A stretch of DNA of 38,352 nt from a virus, in IMG/VR virus record IMGVR_UViG_3300035663_000039, positions 1 to 38,352 of that record; one strand, 5' to 3'. Below, one piece after another: positions 1 through 8,196 of the stretch. Position numbers and translations under genes: made by a program. Numbering within the stretch: the first letter of the stretch is position 1; every line of letters begins with the position of its first letter. Under the pieces are notes generated by a model. It did not search any database and was not told the DNA's origin. It saw only the letters and a program-made list of their open reading frames with translations.

Positions 1-85
1 GATTAACCGCAGCTAACGCACGAGCAAACAACGATTGAGACATGCCAAGAGCCTCACGAATAGCCTTAAATTCAGCGGGGGTCAT
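1..85 (-). CDS. XRE-type DNA-binding protein, 5' part only (same gene as 38107-38310)
   Basis: This is the N-terminal part of the regulator that is complete at the right end of the window. It is cut by the window edge because the contig is circular. The start chosen (complement of 83-85) gives the protein beginning MTPAEFKAIREALG. It overlaps the end of the upstream gene (stop at 72-74) by a few codons, as expected in this tightly packed operon. See the right-hand entry for the function. Confidence 0.8.
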   Translation of the reverse strand, partial: MTPAEFKAIREALGMSQSLFARALAAVN

Positions 86-127
86 GGTTTGCATCTCGAT
101 CAAAAACATTAAAAATATCAGAGCCGT
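1..127. repeat. Terminal direct repeat, left copy (circular closure overlap)
   Basis: Bases 1-127 are identical to 38226-38352. A repeat of exactly 127 bases at contig ends is what a k=127 de Bruijn assembler leaves on a circular molecule, so I read this as an assembly overlap and not as a phage terminal repeat. One copy should be removed when the genome is circularised. The repeat contains the start of the XRE gene and the last codons of the gene ending at 72. Confidence 0.93.
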
Positions 128-305
128 TTTTATTTGTTTTAGCTCTAACATAAAGCTTACTCCAAACAGTCACATAGCAATAACTATCTCCTGAATTGCG
201 TCCTTGTTTTATTATTTCTAAAACTTTTTCAACGACCTCATCGTCTGGTGCGATGCTAAAATTATTAATGATAATCCGTTTGTAATTTTTGCTTATTGCA
301 TTCAT
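72..305 (-). CDS. Small hypothetical protein (77 aa)
   Basis: The product is a 77-residue soluble-looking protein, rich in Lys, Asn and Asp, with no signal peptide, membrane segment or family motif that I recognise. It starts 3 bases after the stop of the exported peptide gene at 309-437, and its end overlaps the start of the XRE regulator. It is therefore the third gene of a four-gene leftward operon. The last 56 bases of the gene are repeated at the right end of the window because of the circular overlap. Function unknown. Confidence 0.6.
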   Translation of the reverse strand: MNAISKNYKRIIINNFSIAPDDEVVEKVLEIIKQGRNSGDSYCYVTVWSKLYVRAKTNKNGSDIFNVFDRDANHDPR

Positions 306-308
306 AAA

Positions 309-437
309 TCACCTATTCATCTGAGTGAAACACGTTTCAAAACTATGCGACTTCTGACATTGGCTCATGGCTGCATCGTCGCTAGCCATAACCATAAACA
401 AGGCAAATAATGCCAATATAAAGAAAAACGATTTCAT
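309..437 (-). CDS. Tiny exported or membrane peptide (42 aa)
   Basis: The 42-residue product begins MKSFFFILALFALFMVMASD: a Lys followed by about 14 hydrophobic residues and an Ala-Ser junction. This is a good signal peptide or single membrane anchor. A short polar tail with two Cys (CQKSHSFETC) follows, which could form a disulfide in the periplasm. The start overlaps the stop of the upstream gene in an ATGA, a strong sign of translational coupling and of a real gene. The next gene starts 3 bases downstream. The role is unknown; a superinfection-exclusion or envelope-acting peptide is only a guess. Confidence 0.62.
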   Translation of the reverse strand: MKSFFFILALFALFMVMASDDAAMSQCQKSHSFETCFTQMNR

Positions 438-766
438 GATTGCGCCTCAACTGGTGATTTTTCAACACAGTGAGACATCACAATCGCTGGAGTAATTTGT
501 TCAAACTCTGCATTAGAAAGCGGGGTCACACTTTTATAAAAAATACATGTTGATATGTTTTTTCTTATCACTACAAACGAGTCGTAAGCAGGTTCAATAC
601 ATCCGTTAACAGTACACACCAAATGTGTTGCAGCTTCACCTGATTGAAATCCGTGTCCAGTTCTATATGATGGATACATATCACCAAGCCGATCATGATA
701 TAAATCTTCATCAATTTCACGCCATAAAGTATTATTGACAGCTTTGCATGTGTTGGATGTGCTCAT
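434..766 (-). CDS. Hypothetical protein (110 aa), first gene of leftward operon
   Basis: A 110-residue soluble protein with six Cys and no membrane segment; I do not recognise a family. It is the first gene after the leftward promoter at 806-834, and its stop overlaps the start of the 42-aa exported peptide gene (ATGA). The order is 766 > 437 > 305 > XRE regulator. The operon lies next to the late structural region but on the opposite strand, a position where phages often carry accessory genes. Confidence 0.6.
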   Translation of the reverse strand: MSTSNTCKAVNNTLWREIDEDLYHDRLGDMYPSYRTGHGFQSGEAATHLVCTVNGCIEPAYDSFVVIRKNISTCIFYKSVTPLSNAEFEQITPAIVMSHCVEKSPVEAQS

Positions 767-805
767 CTTAATCCCCTGTGTTGTCAGCCCCTTGCTGATA
801 TATAA

Positions 806-834
806 ACACTATCCCATATGGATTAGAGTGTCAA
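806..834 (-). promoter_or_regulatory. Candidate leftward promoter
   Basis: On the complementary strand TTGACA (829-834) is followed, after a 17-base spacer, by TAGTGT (806-811). The -35 is perfect; the -10 is weak. It lies 40 bases upstream of the first gene of the leftward operon (start at 766). No other promoter is as good in this gap. Confidence 0.45.
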
Positions 835-900
835 CAACAAAAATCACATCATAAGAAAAAAAATCAAAAAATATTTTGAGATTAAGTTTTAATATATTGA

Positions 901-921
901 TGGACAAATGCAGACTGTCCA
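901..921. promoter_or_regulatory. Inverted repeat, candidate operator
   Basis: TGGACA (901-906) and TGTCCA (916-921) form a perfect 6-base inverted repeat with a 9-base centre. More TGTC/GACA half-sites follow at 926-945. It lies between the leftward promoter (806-834) and the rightward promoter (940-968), where a regulator of either would bind. This is a sequence observation only; the binding protein is unknown. Confidence 0.35.
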
Positions 922-939
922 CAAATGTCCGTTGACAAT

Positions 940-968
940 TTGACACGCGATTAAAATCAGAATATGAA
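940..968 (+). promoter_or_regulatory. Candidate promoter of the structural (late) genes
   Basis: TTGACA (940-945), a 17-base spacer, then TATGAA (963-968). A second TTGACA starts 8 bases earlier, at 932. It is the only strong promoter-like sequence before the first rightward gene (1011), so it probably starts the packaging and head operon. A small inverted repeat AAGTT-AAT-AACTT (982-994) lies between it and the start codon. Confidence 0.5.
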
Positions 969-1010
969 ATTAATTCAGGTTAAGTTAATAACTTGCTAAT
1001 CGGGTGATCA

Positions 1011-1565
1011 ATGGCTTTAAGCGGTCGCAAGCGTTCAAATAACACCAATCGCGACAAAAACGGCAAAATCAAACAAAGCTATTACAATAATCAGAGCGAA
1101 AACTGGGCGCCTGCTGCGATTAAGCGCGCAATGGACGCAGGGCAAGCAACGCCTTTTGATATATGGATGACAGGTTTAATAACAGACAAGGGCGCGTCTC
1201 ATAAAGTTCTCGGTGTCGATGCATCTGATTTGTATAACGTCGGCAAATGGTACGCTGTTGAGATGCGCAAGTATCTAAACGCAATCGGCGCACCGCGTGT
1301 TAAATCACCCTCATTGATGCGTGAAAGCCCTACAACAGGTACATCACTTGTTGACTGCAATCACATCGTGCGCGAGTTCCAGCGCATCTGTTCATCACGT
1401 CATAGAGCGCTTCTAGATGCTGCTTGTGTTGAGGGTCTGCACACGCTGCGTGTTGATCAATCCGATTTACTGCAAGCGCTGCACAATCTGCACCAATTCA
1501 AGCGCCATGCGTCTATTGTGCGCGGTTCATTCGCAGCATTGCGCGTAAAGAAAGAAACGGTATAA
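1011..1565 (+). CDS. Hypothetical protein (184 aa) at the head of the structural operon
   Basis: A 184-residue basic, mostly helical protein, rich in Arg and Lys. The N-terminus is polar and probably disordered (SGRKRSNNTNRDKNGK). I see no clear family motif. It is first in the rightward operon, 42 bases after the -10 of the promoter at 940-968 and just upstream of the terminase genes. In P22-like phages this position can hold packaging-related DNA-binding proteins, but that is inference from position. Function unknown. Confidence 0.65.
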   Translation: MALSGRKRSNNTNRDKNGKIKQSYYNNQSENWAPAAIKRAMDAGQATPFDIWMTGLITDKGASHKVLGVDASDLYNVGKWYAVEMRKYLNAIGAPRVKSPSLMRESPTTGTSLVDCNHIVREFQRICSSRHRALLDAACVEGLHTLRVDQSDLLQALHNLHQFKRHASIVRGSFAALRVKKETV

Positions 1566-1574
1566 CATAACGGC

Positions 1575-1605
1575 TTGACATGCGCTTAAATGGGATTAAT
1601 ATAAA
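1575..1605 (+). promoter_or_regulatory. Candidate promoter immediately before the start codon at 1609
   Basis: TTGACA (1575-1580) is followed by TATAAA (1600-1605, 19-base spacer) or AATATA (1598-1603, 17-base spacer). Transcription would begin at or beside the ATG at 1609. The ATG has no Shine-Dalgarno sequence close upstream, so a leaderless message is possible. Confidence 0.4.
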
Positions 1606-1608
1606 CTC

Positions 1609-2034
1609 ATGCAAGACAACCAGAACATACCAGAAGCGCCCGCGCCATTATTCGCTCTTGTGCGTGGCGATTACGCAATCATGGTATCATCCGATAAAGA
1701 GCATTTGCGCACGCAGTCACTGCCTACAGATCGTATTTATGCGTATGAAACGCCTCTTTCCGCTGAGGATGAGACGCGCTTGCCGTATCCATCATTCCAC
1801 GATGTAGATCATTCGCTTGGTCTCGTGACGCTGGTGCATCCGCACACGCAAATGTCACCACGGCAAAAAAAGTTCTTCAATCAAATCAAGCGCGTGTCTG
1901 CTTATCCTCTTATTGGTGATCAGATCGGCGCAATCGTTAACCAAATCAGATCAATGAACGTTCCGTTAACCCCTGAGTTTGAAGGCATTTGTGGTCGCAT
2001 TGATCAGGTTAAAAAAGACAATCCTTACGGGTGA
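1609..2034 (+). CDS. Phage protein with C-terminal YPxxGDQ motif (141 aa)
   Basis: The C-terminal third carries AYPLIGDQIGAIVNQIR and ends in RIDQVKKDNPYG. This resembles the YPxIxDQLDALW...YP pattern found near the C-terminus of many small phage proteins, often near tail genes. The N-terminal two thirds are not recognised. The start has no clear ribosome binding site but lies directly after a promoter-like sequence. The next gene starts 3 bases after the stop. The family likeness is from memory of the motif; the role is unknown. Confidence 0.62.
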   Translation: MQDNQNIPEAPAPLFALVRGDYAIMVSSDKEHLRTQSLPTDRIYAYETPLSAEDETRLPYPSFHDVDHSLGLVTLVHPHTQMSPRQKKFFNQIKRVSAYPLIGDQIGAIVNQIRSMNVPLTPEFEGICGRIDQVKKDNPYG

Positions 2035-2037
2035 TTT

Positions 2038-2304
2038 ATGCACTTGCAGCAATTAGCCGAGGAATTTAAGCGACTGGCAACTGAGGCGGGTGTCTTTTGC
2101 AATTCGTTTTATTACCCTGCGTCTCCAGACTGTGATTACAATCGTTTAGTTATCAATTATGCTAATTCAGAGAGCGAGATGACAAGCGGTTTGTGGTGCG
2201 GGTGTGATGTTTTTGGAATGAATACAATCGATGAAATTAACGAGCAGCATAACAGGCTAATGAGCGTCCTGAGTGAGTTTAAGTCATGCCAGCCGGCGGT
2301 GTAA
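2038..2304 (+). CDS. Hypothetical protein (88 aa)
   Basis: A small acidic protein with four Cys and several aromatic residues and no recognised domain. It starts 3 bases after the previous gene and overlaps the small-terminase start by 19 bases, so it is translated as part of the packaging operon. Function unknown. Confidence 0.6.
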   Translation: MHLQQLAEEFKRLATEAGVFCNSFYYPASPDCDYNRLVINYANSESEMTSGLWCGCDVFGMNTIDEINEQHNRLMSVLSEFKSCQPAV

Positions 2305-2624
2305 GAAGAAATGCGGGTCGCCCTCTCGGCGGTCAAAACAGAATAGACCGCGAAGCGCGTGAAAAAGCTAAGGCTGCGGGAATTACGCCATTGGATTACA
2401 TGCTGCAAATATTGCGCAATGAAGACAATCCGCGTGATGTGCGTCTTGATGCTGCCAAGGCTGCCGCTCCTTATCTACACGCAAAACTTAATAGCGTTGA
2501 CATGCAATTAACAGGCAAAAACGGCGGCGCGATGGAGATGGTAACACGCATTGAACTTGTAGCGCCTAGCCTAAACGAGGACGGCGCTTTTGACCTCAAC
2601 GCAACAGATCATAATCCCGCCTAA
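2286..2624 (+). CDS. Probable terminase small subunit
   Basis: The 112-residue product begins with a basic GGVRRNAGRPLGGQN stretch, as in many DNA-binding terminase small subunits. It continues with ITPLDYMLQILRNE and LDAAKAAAPYLHAKL, a pattern typical of small-subunit-like proteins encoded just before large terminases. In P22-like phages this subunit recognises the pac site and feeds DNA to the motor. It overlaps the large subunit by 35 bases. The assignment rests on the motif pattern and on the invariable position before terL. Confidence 0.78.
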   Translation: MPAGGVRRNAGRPLGGQNRIDREAREKAKAAGITPLDYMLQILRNEDNPRDVRLDAAKAAAPYLHAKLNSVDMQLTGKNGGAMEMVTRIELVAPSLNEDGAFDLNATDHNPA

Positions 2625-3915
2625 GCTTATCCCTGTTTTCGTTGGTGAGGCAGATATTCGCGCGGCTTATGGTGGTCGCGGCTCTGGCAAAACACGCACG
2701 TTTGCAAAGATGACGGCTGTAAAAGCCTACATGTTCAGCATGTTAGGCTATAAAGGCATCATCCTTTGTTGCCGTGAGTTTATGAACTCGCTTGACGATT
2801 CATCAATGGCGGAAGTCAAAGAGGCGATTTTAAGTGAGCCTTGGCTTGCCGCGCATTTTGACATTGGCGAAAAATACATACGCACACGATGCGGAAGTGT
2901 CTCATACAAGTTTGCTGGTCTTGATCGCAATATATCAAGCGTCAAATCAAAAGCGCGTATCTTGCTTTGTTGGGTTGATGAAGCCGATCCCGTTACAGAA
3001 ACGGCTTGGCAAATCCTTATCCCGACATTGCGTGAAGAGGTTAGCGAGCTATGGGTTACGTGGAATCCTGATAGCAAGCATAGCGCAACGGATGCACGGT
3101 TTCGGCAAGTCAAATCTGACAGGATTAAAATTGCTGAGATCAACTATAAAGACAACCCGTGGTTTCCTGCGGTGCTTGAAAGGGTGCGTTTAAAGGACAT
3201 GGAAGAACGCCCCGATAGCTACGCGCATATTTGGGAAGGCGATTATGCGCAAGTCATAACAGGCGCTTATTTTGCTAAGCAGATCAATGAGATGAAAGCG
3301 CAAGGGCGATTAAGCCGCGTTGCTGCTGATCCTCTAATGACAACCCGCGCCTATTGGGACATTGGCGGAACTGGTGATAAATCAGACGCTTGCGCCATTT
3401 GGATTGTGCAATTTGTCGGGCGTGAGATACGAGTGCTCAACTATTATGAGGCACAAGGTCAACCGCTCGCAACACATGTGCAGTGGCTTAGATCAAGCGG
3501 TTATGAAAACGCTCTATGCGTACTTCCTCATGATGGGCGCTCGCATGATAAGGTTTACAAGGTCACGTACAAAAGCGCTCTTGAAGAGGCAGGCTTTAAC
3601 GTTCGCGTGATTGAAAACCAAGGTGCGGGTGCTGCAATGCTTCGTATTGAAGCTGTTAGGCGTTTGTTTCCGTCTATCTGGATCAATGAAGCGACAACTC
3701 ACGGTGGCGTTGATGCACTTGGCGCTTATTGCGCAAAATTAGACGAAAAACGCAAGGTTGATTTAGGACCGAACCATAACTGGGCATCACACGCGGCTGA
3801 TGCATTCGGCCTCATGGCTATTGATTACGAAGTCCCCAAGGACACAAAAACACATGACATCATTAACAAATTACGACAAGGCCGAGGCGGAGGGTCTGGC
3901 TGGCAAGGCGCGTAA
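2590..3915 (+). CDS. terL: Terminase large subunit (ATPase/nuclease packaging motor)
   Basis: The 441-residue product has a Walker A motif GGRGSGKT at residues 28-35 and a Walker B-like LLCWVDEAD near residue 130. The C-terminal nuclease half has an acidic DIGGTGDKSD and a final HAADAFGLMA. This is the Terminase_3-like architecture: the protein pumps DNA into the prohead and cuts it at headful. The start is TTG at 2590, supported by GAGGA 8 bases upstream; the overlap with the small subunit hides any ATG alternative. The portal gene follows in overlap, as usual. Confidence 0.95.
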   Translation: MTSTQQIIIPPKLIPVFVGEADIRAAYGGRGSGKTRTFAKMTAVKAYMFSMLGYKGIILCCREFMNSLDDSSMAEVKEAILSEPWLAAHFDIGEKYIRTRCGSVSYKFAGLDRNISSVKSKARILLCWVDEADPVTETAWQILIPTLREEVSELWVTWNPDSKHSATDARFRQVKSDRIKIAEINYKDNPWFPAVLERVRLKDMEERPDSYAHIWEGDYAQVITGAYFAKQINEMKAQGRLSRVAADPLMTTRAYWDIGGTGDKSDACAIWIVQFVGREIRVLNYYEAQGQPLATHVQWLRSSGYENALCVLPHDGRSHDKVYKVTYKSALEEAGFNVRVIENQGAGAAMLRIEAVRRLFPSIWINEATTHGGVDALGAYCAKLDEKRKVDLGPNHNWASHAADAFGLMAIDYEVPKDTKTHDIINKLRQGRGGGSGWQGA

Positions 3916-6019
3916 AAAAGAGGATGATGCTGGCTTCCTTAAGCTCATGCGTGAGCGTGCTTCTCGCGGCGTTGAATATGAGCGCAACAATACAAGAGAA
4001 GCGTATCAGGATTTAGAGTTTCGCGCTGGCATTGGTCACTGGGACGAGAAGATCAAGAAAGACCGCGAAAACGCTGATAGGCCATGCTTAGTCGTTAATC
4101 GTTGCCCTCAATTCATCAATCAAGTGACGGGCGATATACGCCAGATGAACCCCACGTTTAAAGTTGTGGGCATACAAGACAACGATAAAGACAAAGCCGA
4201 CGCTGTCAATCAGATACTAAGGCACATCACTTATAACTCTGTTGCGTCCGATGCGTTTTATTATGCTGCGGATAGCCAAGTAACCGCTGGCATTGGTCAT
4301 TGGCGTGTCACGACGGACTATGCGGACGATGACACCGATTTGCAAGAGATACGCATCGAGCGTGTTGACGATGGTGTAGGTGTAATTTGGGATCCCGATG
4401 CGACAAGACCAGATCGCAGTGACGCGCAATGGTGTTTCGTCCCTGTTGATATGACGCTTGCGGTTTTTAAAGAAAAATACCCCGATGCGGCAACCTCTGG
4501 CTTTGATGACATCCATCAATACCGTGCGCATTCGATGCATGGCACTGACTCATGGTGGTCTGAGAACGATAACATTCGCGTTTGTGAGTATTGGGTTAAG
4601 AAAAAGACAAAGAAAGACATCATTCGTGCGGATGGCTCGGTTATCCAGCGCGATGCTACCACCATTTGCAAATACGTTGTCACATCAACGGAAATCCTTG
4701 AAGATGCTGTTGAATGGGGCGTTTCAAAGGGCAAGAAAAACGCTAAGCATATTCCGATTGTGCCGATCATTGGCGAGGAAGTGCGGGTAGGTACAAAAAC
4801 CTACAGACACGGTAAAATCAGGTTCATCAAGGATGCGCAACGGCGCTTAAACTATTTCACATCATCACATGTTGAAGTCGTTGCATTACAGCCTAAAGTG
4901 CCGTTTATCGCGGCAAAAGGGCAGCTTGATGATCATTTAGAGATGTGGAGTGGTGCAAACACCGACAATCTCCCCGCTCTGATTTATACGCCTGTATCTG
5001 GTGCAAGTGCGCCTCAACGCTCGCAGCCTCCCGTCTCGTCGCAAGGAATTGGTGAGGGCATTAATCTCGCCGTTGAGGACATGAAGGCCATTACAGGCAT
5101 TTATGATAGCGCTCTTGGCAATAGATCGAATGAGACATCAGGCGTTGCTATTCAAGCGAGGGATAGACAAAGCGACACTGGTACATATGTTTACATCGAG
5201 AACTTTAAACGTGCGCTTGAGCATACAGGGCGCATCATTCTTGAGATGATCCCGCATATTTACGACACTGAACGTGTTTTGCAAGTCATTGGTGAAGATG
5301 GCGCGGTAAATGAGGTCGATCTAAACAAAGCGCTGCTTTTGGGCGGTCAAGACTTCATCCAGAACGACATGAGTAATCTTTCCTATGATTTGCGTGTCGA
5401 AACAGGCGCGTCTTACACCACAAAGCGCATGGAAGCCAAAGACGGAATGATGAGCTTCTTGCAGTCTAACCCCGCTGTGTCTCCCATGATTGCCGATCTG
5501 GTGGCCAAGTCTCAAGACTGGCCTTTGTCCGACAAGATTGCCGAGCGTTTAAAAACAATGCTTCCCCCTGCGATATTAGCCGCTGAGCAAGAAGAGGAAG
5601 GCGCTCAACCAAAACAACCGCCTATGCCTTCACCAGAAGAGCAAGCGGCTATGCAAATGGAAATGGAAAGCAAGCAAGCTGACATGGCGATGAAACAAGC
5701 CGATGTGAACATTAAGAACGCACAAGCGCAAAAAGCCCAAGCAGACGCAATGAAAGCCGATCTTGAGCTTAAAAAGGCAGAAGCTGAAATGGCTGGCATG
5801 ATGCAGCCTATTCAAACCGTTGATCCGCGTGTCGATATGCTTGCGCAAAACGTCAACACGCTAGAGCAAGCACTAAGCCAAATTATTGCCATGTTAGAGC
5901 AACCTCAAGAGCCTCAAATGGCCTTTGATCCTCAAGAGCAAATGATAATGCAAGATTTAGAGCAAGGCCAATTTGTCCAGCCTTCGCCCTATGACGGATT
6001 TGCAGGAGCTGACGCATAA
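3854..6019 (+). CDS. Portal protein (P22 gp1-like)
   Basis: At 721 residues it matches the P22-type portal (about 725). It forms the dodecameric DNA entry vertex. The core (about 40-540) includes typical portal stretches such as DRPCLVVNRCPQFINQVTGDI and NRSNETSGVAIQARDRQS. The C-terminal 150 residues are a Gln/Met/Ala-rich coiled coil (EMESKQADMAMKQADV and onward), the barrel region of P22-like portals. I chose ATG 3854, with AAGGA upstream; an in-frame ATG at 3800 would add 18 residues encoded inside terL and is less likely. A hairpin terminator follows the gene. Confidence 0.92.
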   Translation: MTSLTNYDKAEAEGLAGKARKKEDDAGFLKLMRERASRGVEYERNNTREAYQDLEFRAGIGHWDEKIKKDRENADRPCLVVNRCPQFINQVTGDIRQMNPTFKVVGIQDNDKDKADAVNQILRHITYNSVASDAFYYAADSQVTAGIGHWRVTTDYADDDTDLQEIRIERVDDGVGVIWDPDATRPDRSDAQWCFVPVDMTLAVFKEKYPDAATSGFDDIHQYRAHSMHGTDSWWSENDNIRVCEYWVKKKTKKDIIRADGSVIQRDATTICKYVVTSTEILEDAVEWGVSKGKKNAKHIPIVPIIGEEVRVGTKTYRHGKIRFIKDAQRRLNYFTSSHVEVVALQPKVPFIAAKGQLDDHLEMWSGANTDNLPALIYTPVSGASAPQRSQPPVSSQGIGEGINLAVEDMKAITGIYDSALGNRSNETSGVAIQARDRQSDTGTYVYIENFKRALEHTGRIILEMIPHIYDTERVLQVIGEDGAVNEVDLNKALLLGGQDFIQNDMSNLSYDLRVETGASYTTKRMEAKDGMMSFLQSNPAVSPMIADLVAKSQDWPLSDKIAERLKTMLPPAILAAEQEEEGAQPKQPPMPSPEEQAAMQMEMESKQADMAMKQADVNIKNAQAQKAQADAMKADLELKKAEAEMAGMMQPIQTVDPRVDMLAQNVNTLEQALSQIIAMLEQPQEPQMAFDPQEQMIMQDLEQGQFVQPSPYDGFAGADA

Positions 6020-6042
6020 GGCGCGGCATTCTCGCAATGATC

Positions 6043-6066
6043 AGCCCCTTTAGAGGGGCTTTTTTT
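6043..6066 (+). terminator. Rho-independent terminator between portal and scaffold genes
   Basis: AGCCCCT (6043-6049) pairs perfectly with AGGGGCT (6054-6060) around a TTAG loop, followed by six T (6061-6066). It sits in the middle of the head operon, 14 bases before the scaffold start. It probably reduces read-through so that scaffold and coat are set separately from portal, or it is passed by antitermination. Confidence 0.88.
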
Positions 6067-6079
6067 ATGGACAAAACCA

Positions 6080-6886
6080 ATGACAGATCAAGACACTAGT
6101 GCGCCAGAGTTAGATGAGGAGAAGCCTTCACAGGCTGCTTTAGAGCCTAATAATGAAGCGTCTAAAAACGATGCGGATCAAGAGCAAGACAATCCTCAAG
6201 ATGATGATCATGAGGGCGATGAAGACGGAAGCGACGAAGGCAAGGAAGCGCGTAAAAAGCGCTCTAGGTCATCACGTTACCGCGACAAAATCACGGCGCT
6301 TGAAGAACGTATTTCGATATTAAATCAGAGACTTGAAAAGAGCGCAGAGCCTACAGAGCGGCCTAAGCTTGACGATTATGCAGACTATGACGATTATGAG
6401 GCAGCCCGTGGTGAATGGGTCGCCAAGAAAGCAACGTCTGAAATAAGAGCGGCTGACGCAAAAGAAGAGCTTGAAGCAGTCCAGCGTGAGCGGATTGAAA
6501 CGCTCGCTAGCGATCACAAAATGCGTGAGAGCGAAGCGAAAAAAGTCATCCCTGATTATGATCAAGTCATATCGAATTACAAAGGCCAAGCGCCAAAAGA
6601 TCACGTTGCCGCAATCATCCTTGAAAGCGATAAATCTGCTCTTTTAAAATACCATTTTGCATCGAACCCCCGAAAATTAGCCGAAATCAACAGCATGTCC
6701 CCGCTCTCTGCGGCGCGTGAAATCGGTCGGCTTGAAGCCTCTCTGTCATCACCAAAATCAAAAACACAAACAGACGCTCCCGCTCCATCAGGGGCGCTTA
6801 AGGGCGGCACATCTCCATCCAAATCAACCAATGAAATGTCAGTCAGCGACCTTGAAAACGCTTTCAGAAAAAAAGGTCTGATCTGA
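6080..6886 (+). CDS. Scaffolding protein
   Basis: The 268-residue protein lies between portal and coat, the scaffold position in P22-like phages. The first 55 residues are extremely acidic (DQEQDNPQDDDHEGDEDGSD). A basic patch (KKRSRSSRYRDK) and a long charged helix or coiled coil (about 70-160) follow. The C-terminus ends DLENAFRKKGLI, a small helical basic tail as expected for coat binding. The composition and position are what I see; the scaffold role is inferred from these. It would assemble the procapsid and leave it before DNA packaging. Confidence 0.85.
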   Translation: MTDQDTSAPELDEEKPSQAALEPNNEASKNDADQEQDNPQDDDHEGDEDGSDEGKEARKKRSRSSRYRDKITALEERISILNQRLEKSAEPTERPKLDDYADYDDYEAARGEWVAKKATSEIRAADAKEELEAVQRERIETLASDHKMRESEAKKVIPDYDQVISNYKGQAPKDHVAAIILESDKSALLKYHFASNPRKLAEINSMSPLSAAREIGRLEASLSSPKSKTQTDAPAPSGALKGGTSPSKSTNEMSVSDLENAFRKKGLI

Positions 6887-6913
6887 CAGCCAATTTAATA
6901 AGGATTTAATAAA

Positions 6914-8158
6914 ATGGCTTCCAATATTTTAACAAATGACACCATTGCCAAAGCTGCAATGGTTATTCTCAAAAACGAGACAGACGTTTTAAAAACGTTT
7001 TATCGTGGTTATGAAGAAGACTTTGGCGCTAAGAAAAATGGCTACAAAGAAGGCGACACAATCACAATTCGTCGTCCTGTTGATCCATCGGTGCGCCGCA
7101 CTGTTGTCGCGTCTGTTCAAGAGTCCATTGAGGGCAGTGTCGATCTAAAAGTTAACAAGCCTTATGGCTCTGATCTGACTTTTAGCACAACTGATCGCAC
7201 ATTGAGCATTGAGAACTTCACCGAGCGCTTCATCAAACCTGCTGTAACAAACATTGTTCAGACAATCATCTCGGATGCGATGGGTGAGTTTTACCCGTTC
7301 GTTAACAACTGGGTGGGCACGGCTGGAAGCACGATTGACAGCTATTCTGACTTCCTTGTGGGCACAACCCGCATGAATAAGCTTGCAATCCCGATGGATA
7401 ACCGCTTTGCCGTTCTTGATGAAACAGATCATGCGGCGCTTGTTGGTGCTTTGCCGTCTCTCTTTGTTGCGGGTGATACGAACCGCGCACTTAAAGAAGG
7501 CAAGTTACCAATGCTCAATAAAGTCGGCGTTATGTCATCTAACTTTGTGAAAATCCACACAGTCGGTGATCATGGCGGAACGCCTCTTGTTCGTGGTGCA
7601 AGCCAGAACGTGACGTATGATAGCGTTAAAACCTCTTCTTTGTGGTCGCAAACGCTCGCAACGGATGGTTGGTCAACCACAAAAGTCTTGAAAAAAGGCG
7701 ATGTGTTTACAATTTCAGGCGTGAACGCTGTTAACCCACGCACAAAAGAAAATACTGGGTTTCCCATGCAGTTTACGCTTGTTGCTGATGTGACAACGAA
7801 TGCGAACAGCGCAAACGAAACAACGCTTACAATCAGCCCCCCGATTATCTCGTCTGGGGTGCATCAAAACTGTACCGCTGCCCCAGCAGATGATGCTCCA
7901 ATCACTGTTAAAGGCACGGCGAACACAGGCTATCAACAGAACTTGTTTTATCACAAAAACTCGATGGCGATTGTGTTTGTGCCGCGTGAAATCCCTGCGG
8001 GTGCGGTTGATGTTTCGCGCATCACCGAGGACGGGATCAGCGTCATGCTTGAGCCTGTTCGTGATGGCGTGAACGATACTTCCTTCCATCGTCTCGACGT
8101 TCTTTGCGGGTTCAAGTGTATTGATCCACGTCTCGCCGTTCGCGTTTCTGGAACATAA
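6914..8158 (+). CDS. Major capsid (coat) protein, P22 gp5-like
   Basis: The 414-residue protein is close to the 430 of P22 coat. It begins with the helical N-arm (NILTNDTIAKAAMVILKNE), followed by the RRPVDPSVR stretch. The middle (about 220-345) is a beta-rich insertion similar in placement to the P22 I-domain (KKGDVFTISGVNAVNPRTKE). The C-terminus returns to the HK97-type core. A clear ribosome site (AAGGA) precedes the ATG. It builds the shell with the scaffold encoded just upstream. Confidence 0.93.
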   Translation: MASNILTNDTIAKAAMVILKNETDVLKTFYRGYEEDFGAKKNGYKEGDTITIRRPVDPSVRRTVVASVQESIEGSVDLKVNKPYGSDLTFSTTDRTLSIENFTERFIKPAVTNIVQTIISDAMGEFYPFVNNWVGTAGSTIDSYSDFLVGTTRMNKLAIPMDNRFAVLDETDHAALVGALPSLFVAGDTNRALKEGKLPMLNKVGVMSSNFVKIHTVGDHGGTPLVRGASQNVTYDSVKTSSLWSQTLATDGWSTTKVLKKGDVFTISGVNAVNPRTKENTGFPMQFTLVADVTTNANSANETTLTISPPIISSGVHQNCTAAPADDAPITVKGTANTGYQQNLFYHKNSMAIVFVPREIPAGAVDVSRITEDGISVMLEPVRDGVNDTSFHRLDVLCGFKCIDPRLAVRVSGT

Positions 8159-8196
8159 ACCTAAATCAGATCAATCATTTATAAGGACTTTTTAAA

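Noticed and set aside
1-127. True phage direct terminal repeat
   Set aside because: The length is exactly a common assembler k-mer, and terminase and gene order are P22-like (headful, permuted ends). Kept as an assembly overlap.
2748-3193. Long open frames inside terL on both strands
   Set aside because: Shadows of the terminase frame; composition and lack of ribosome sites give no support.
7145-8089. Open frames antisense to the coat gene
   Set aside because: Shadows of the coat frame with Cys/His/Arg-rich translations that look non-native.
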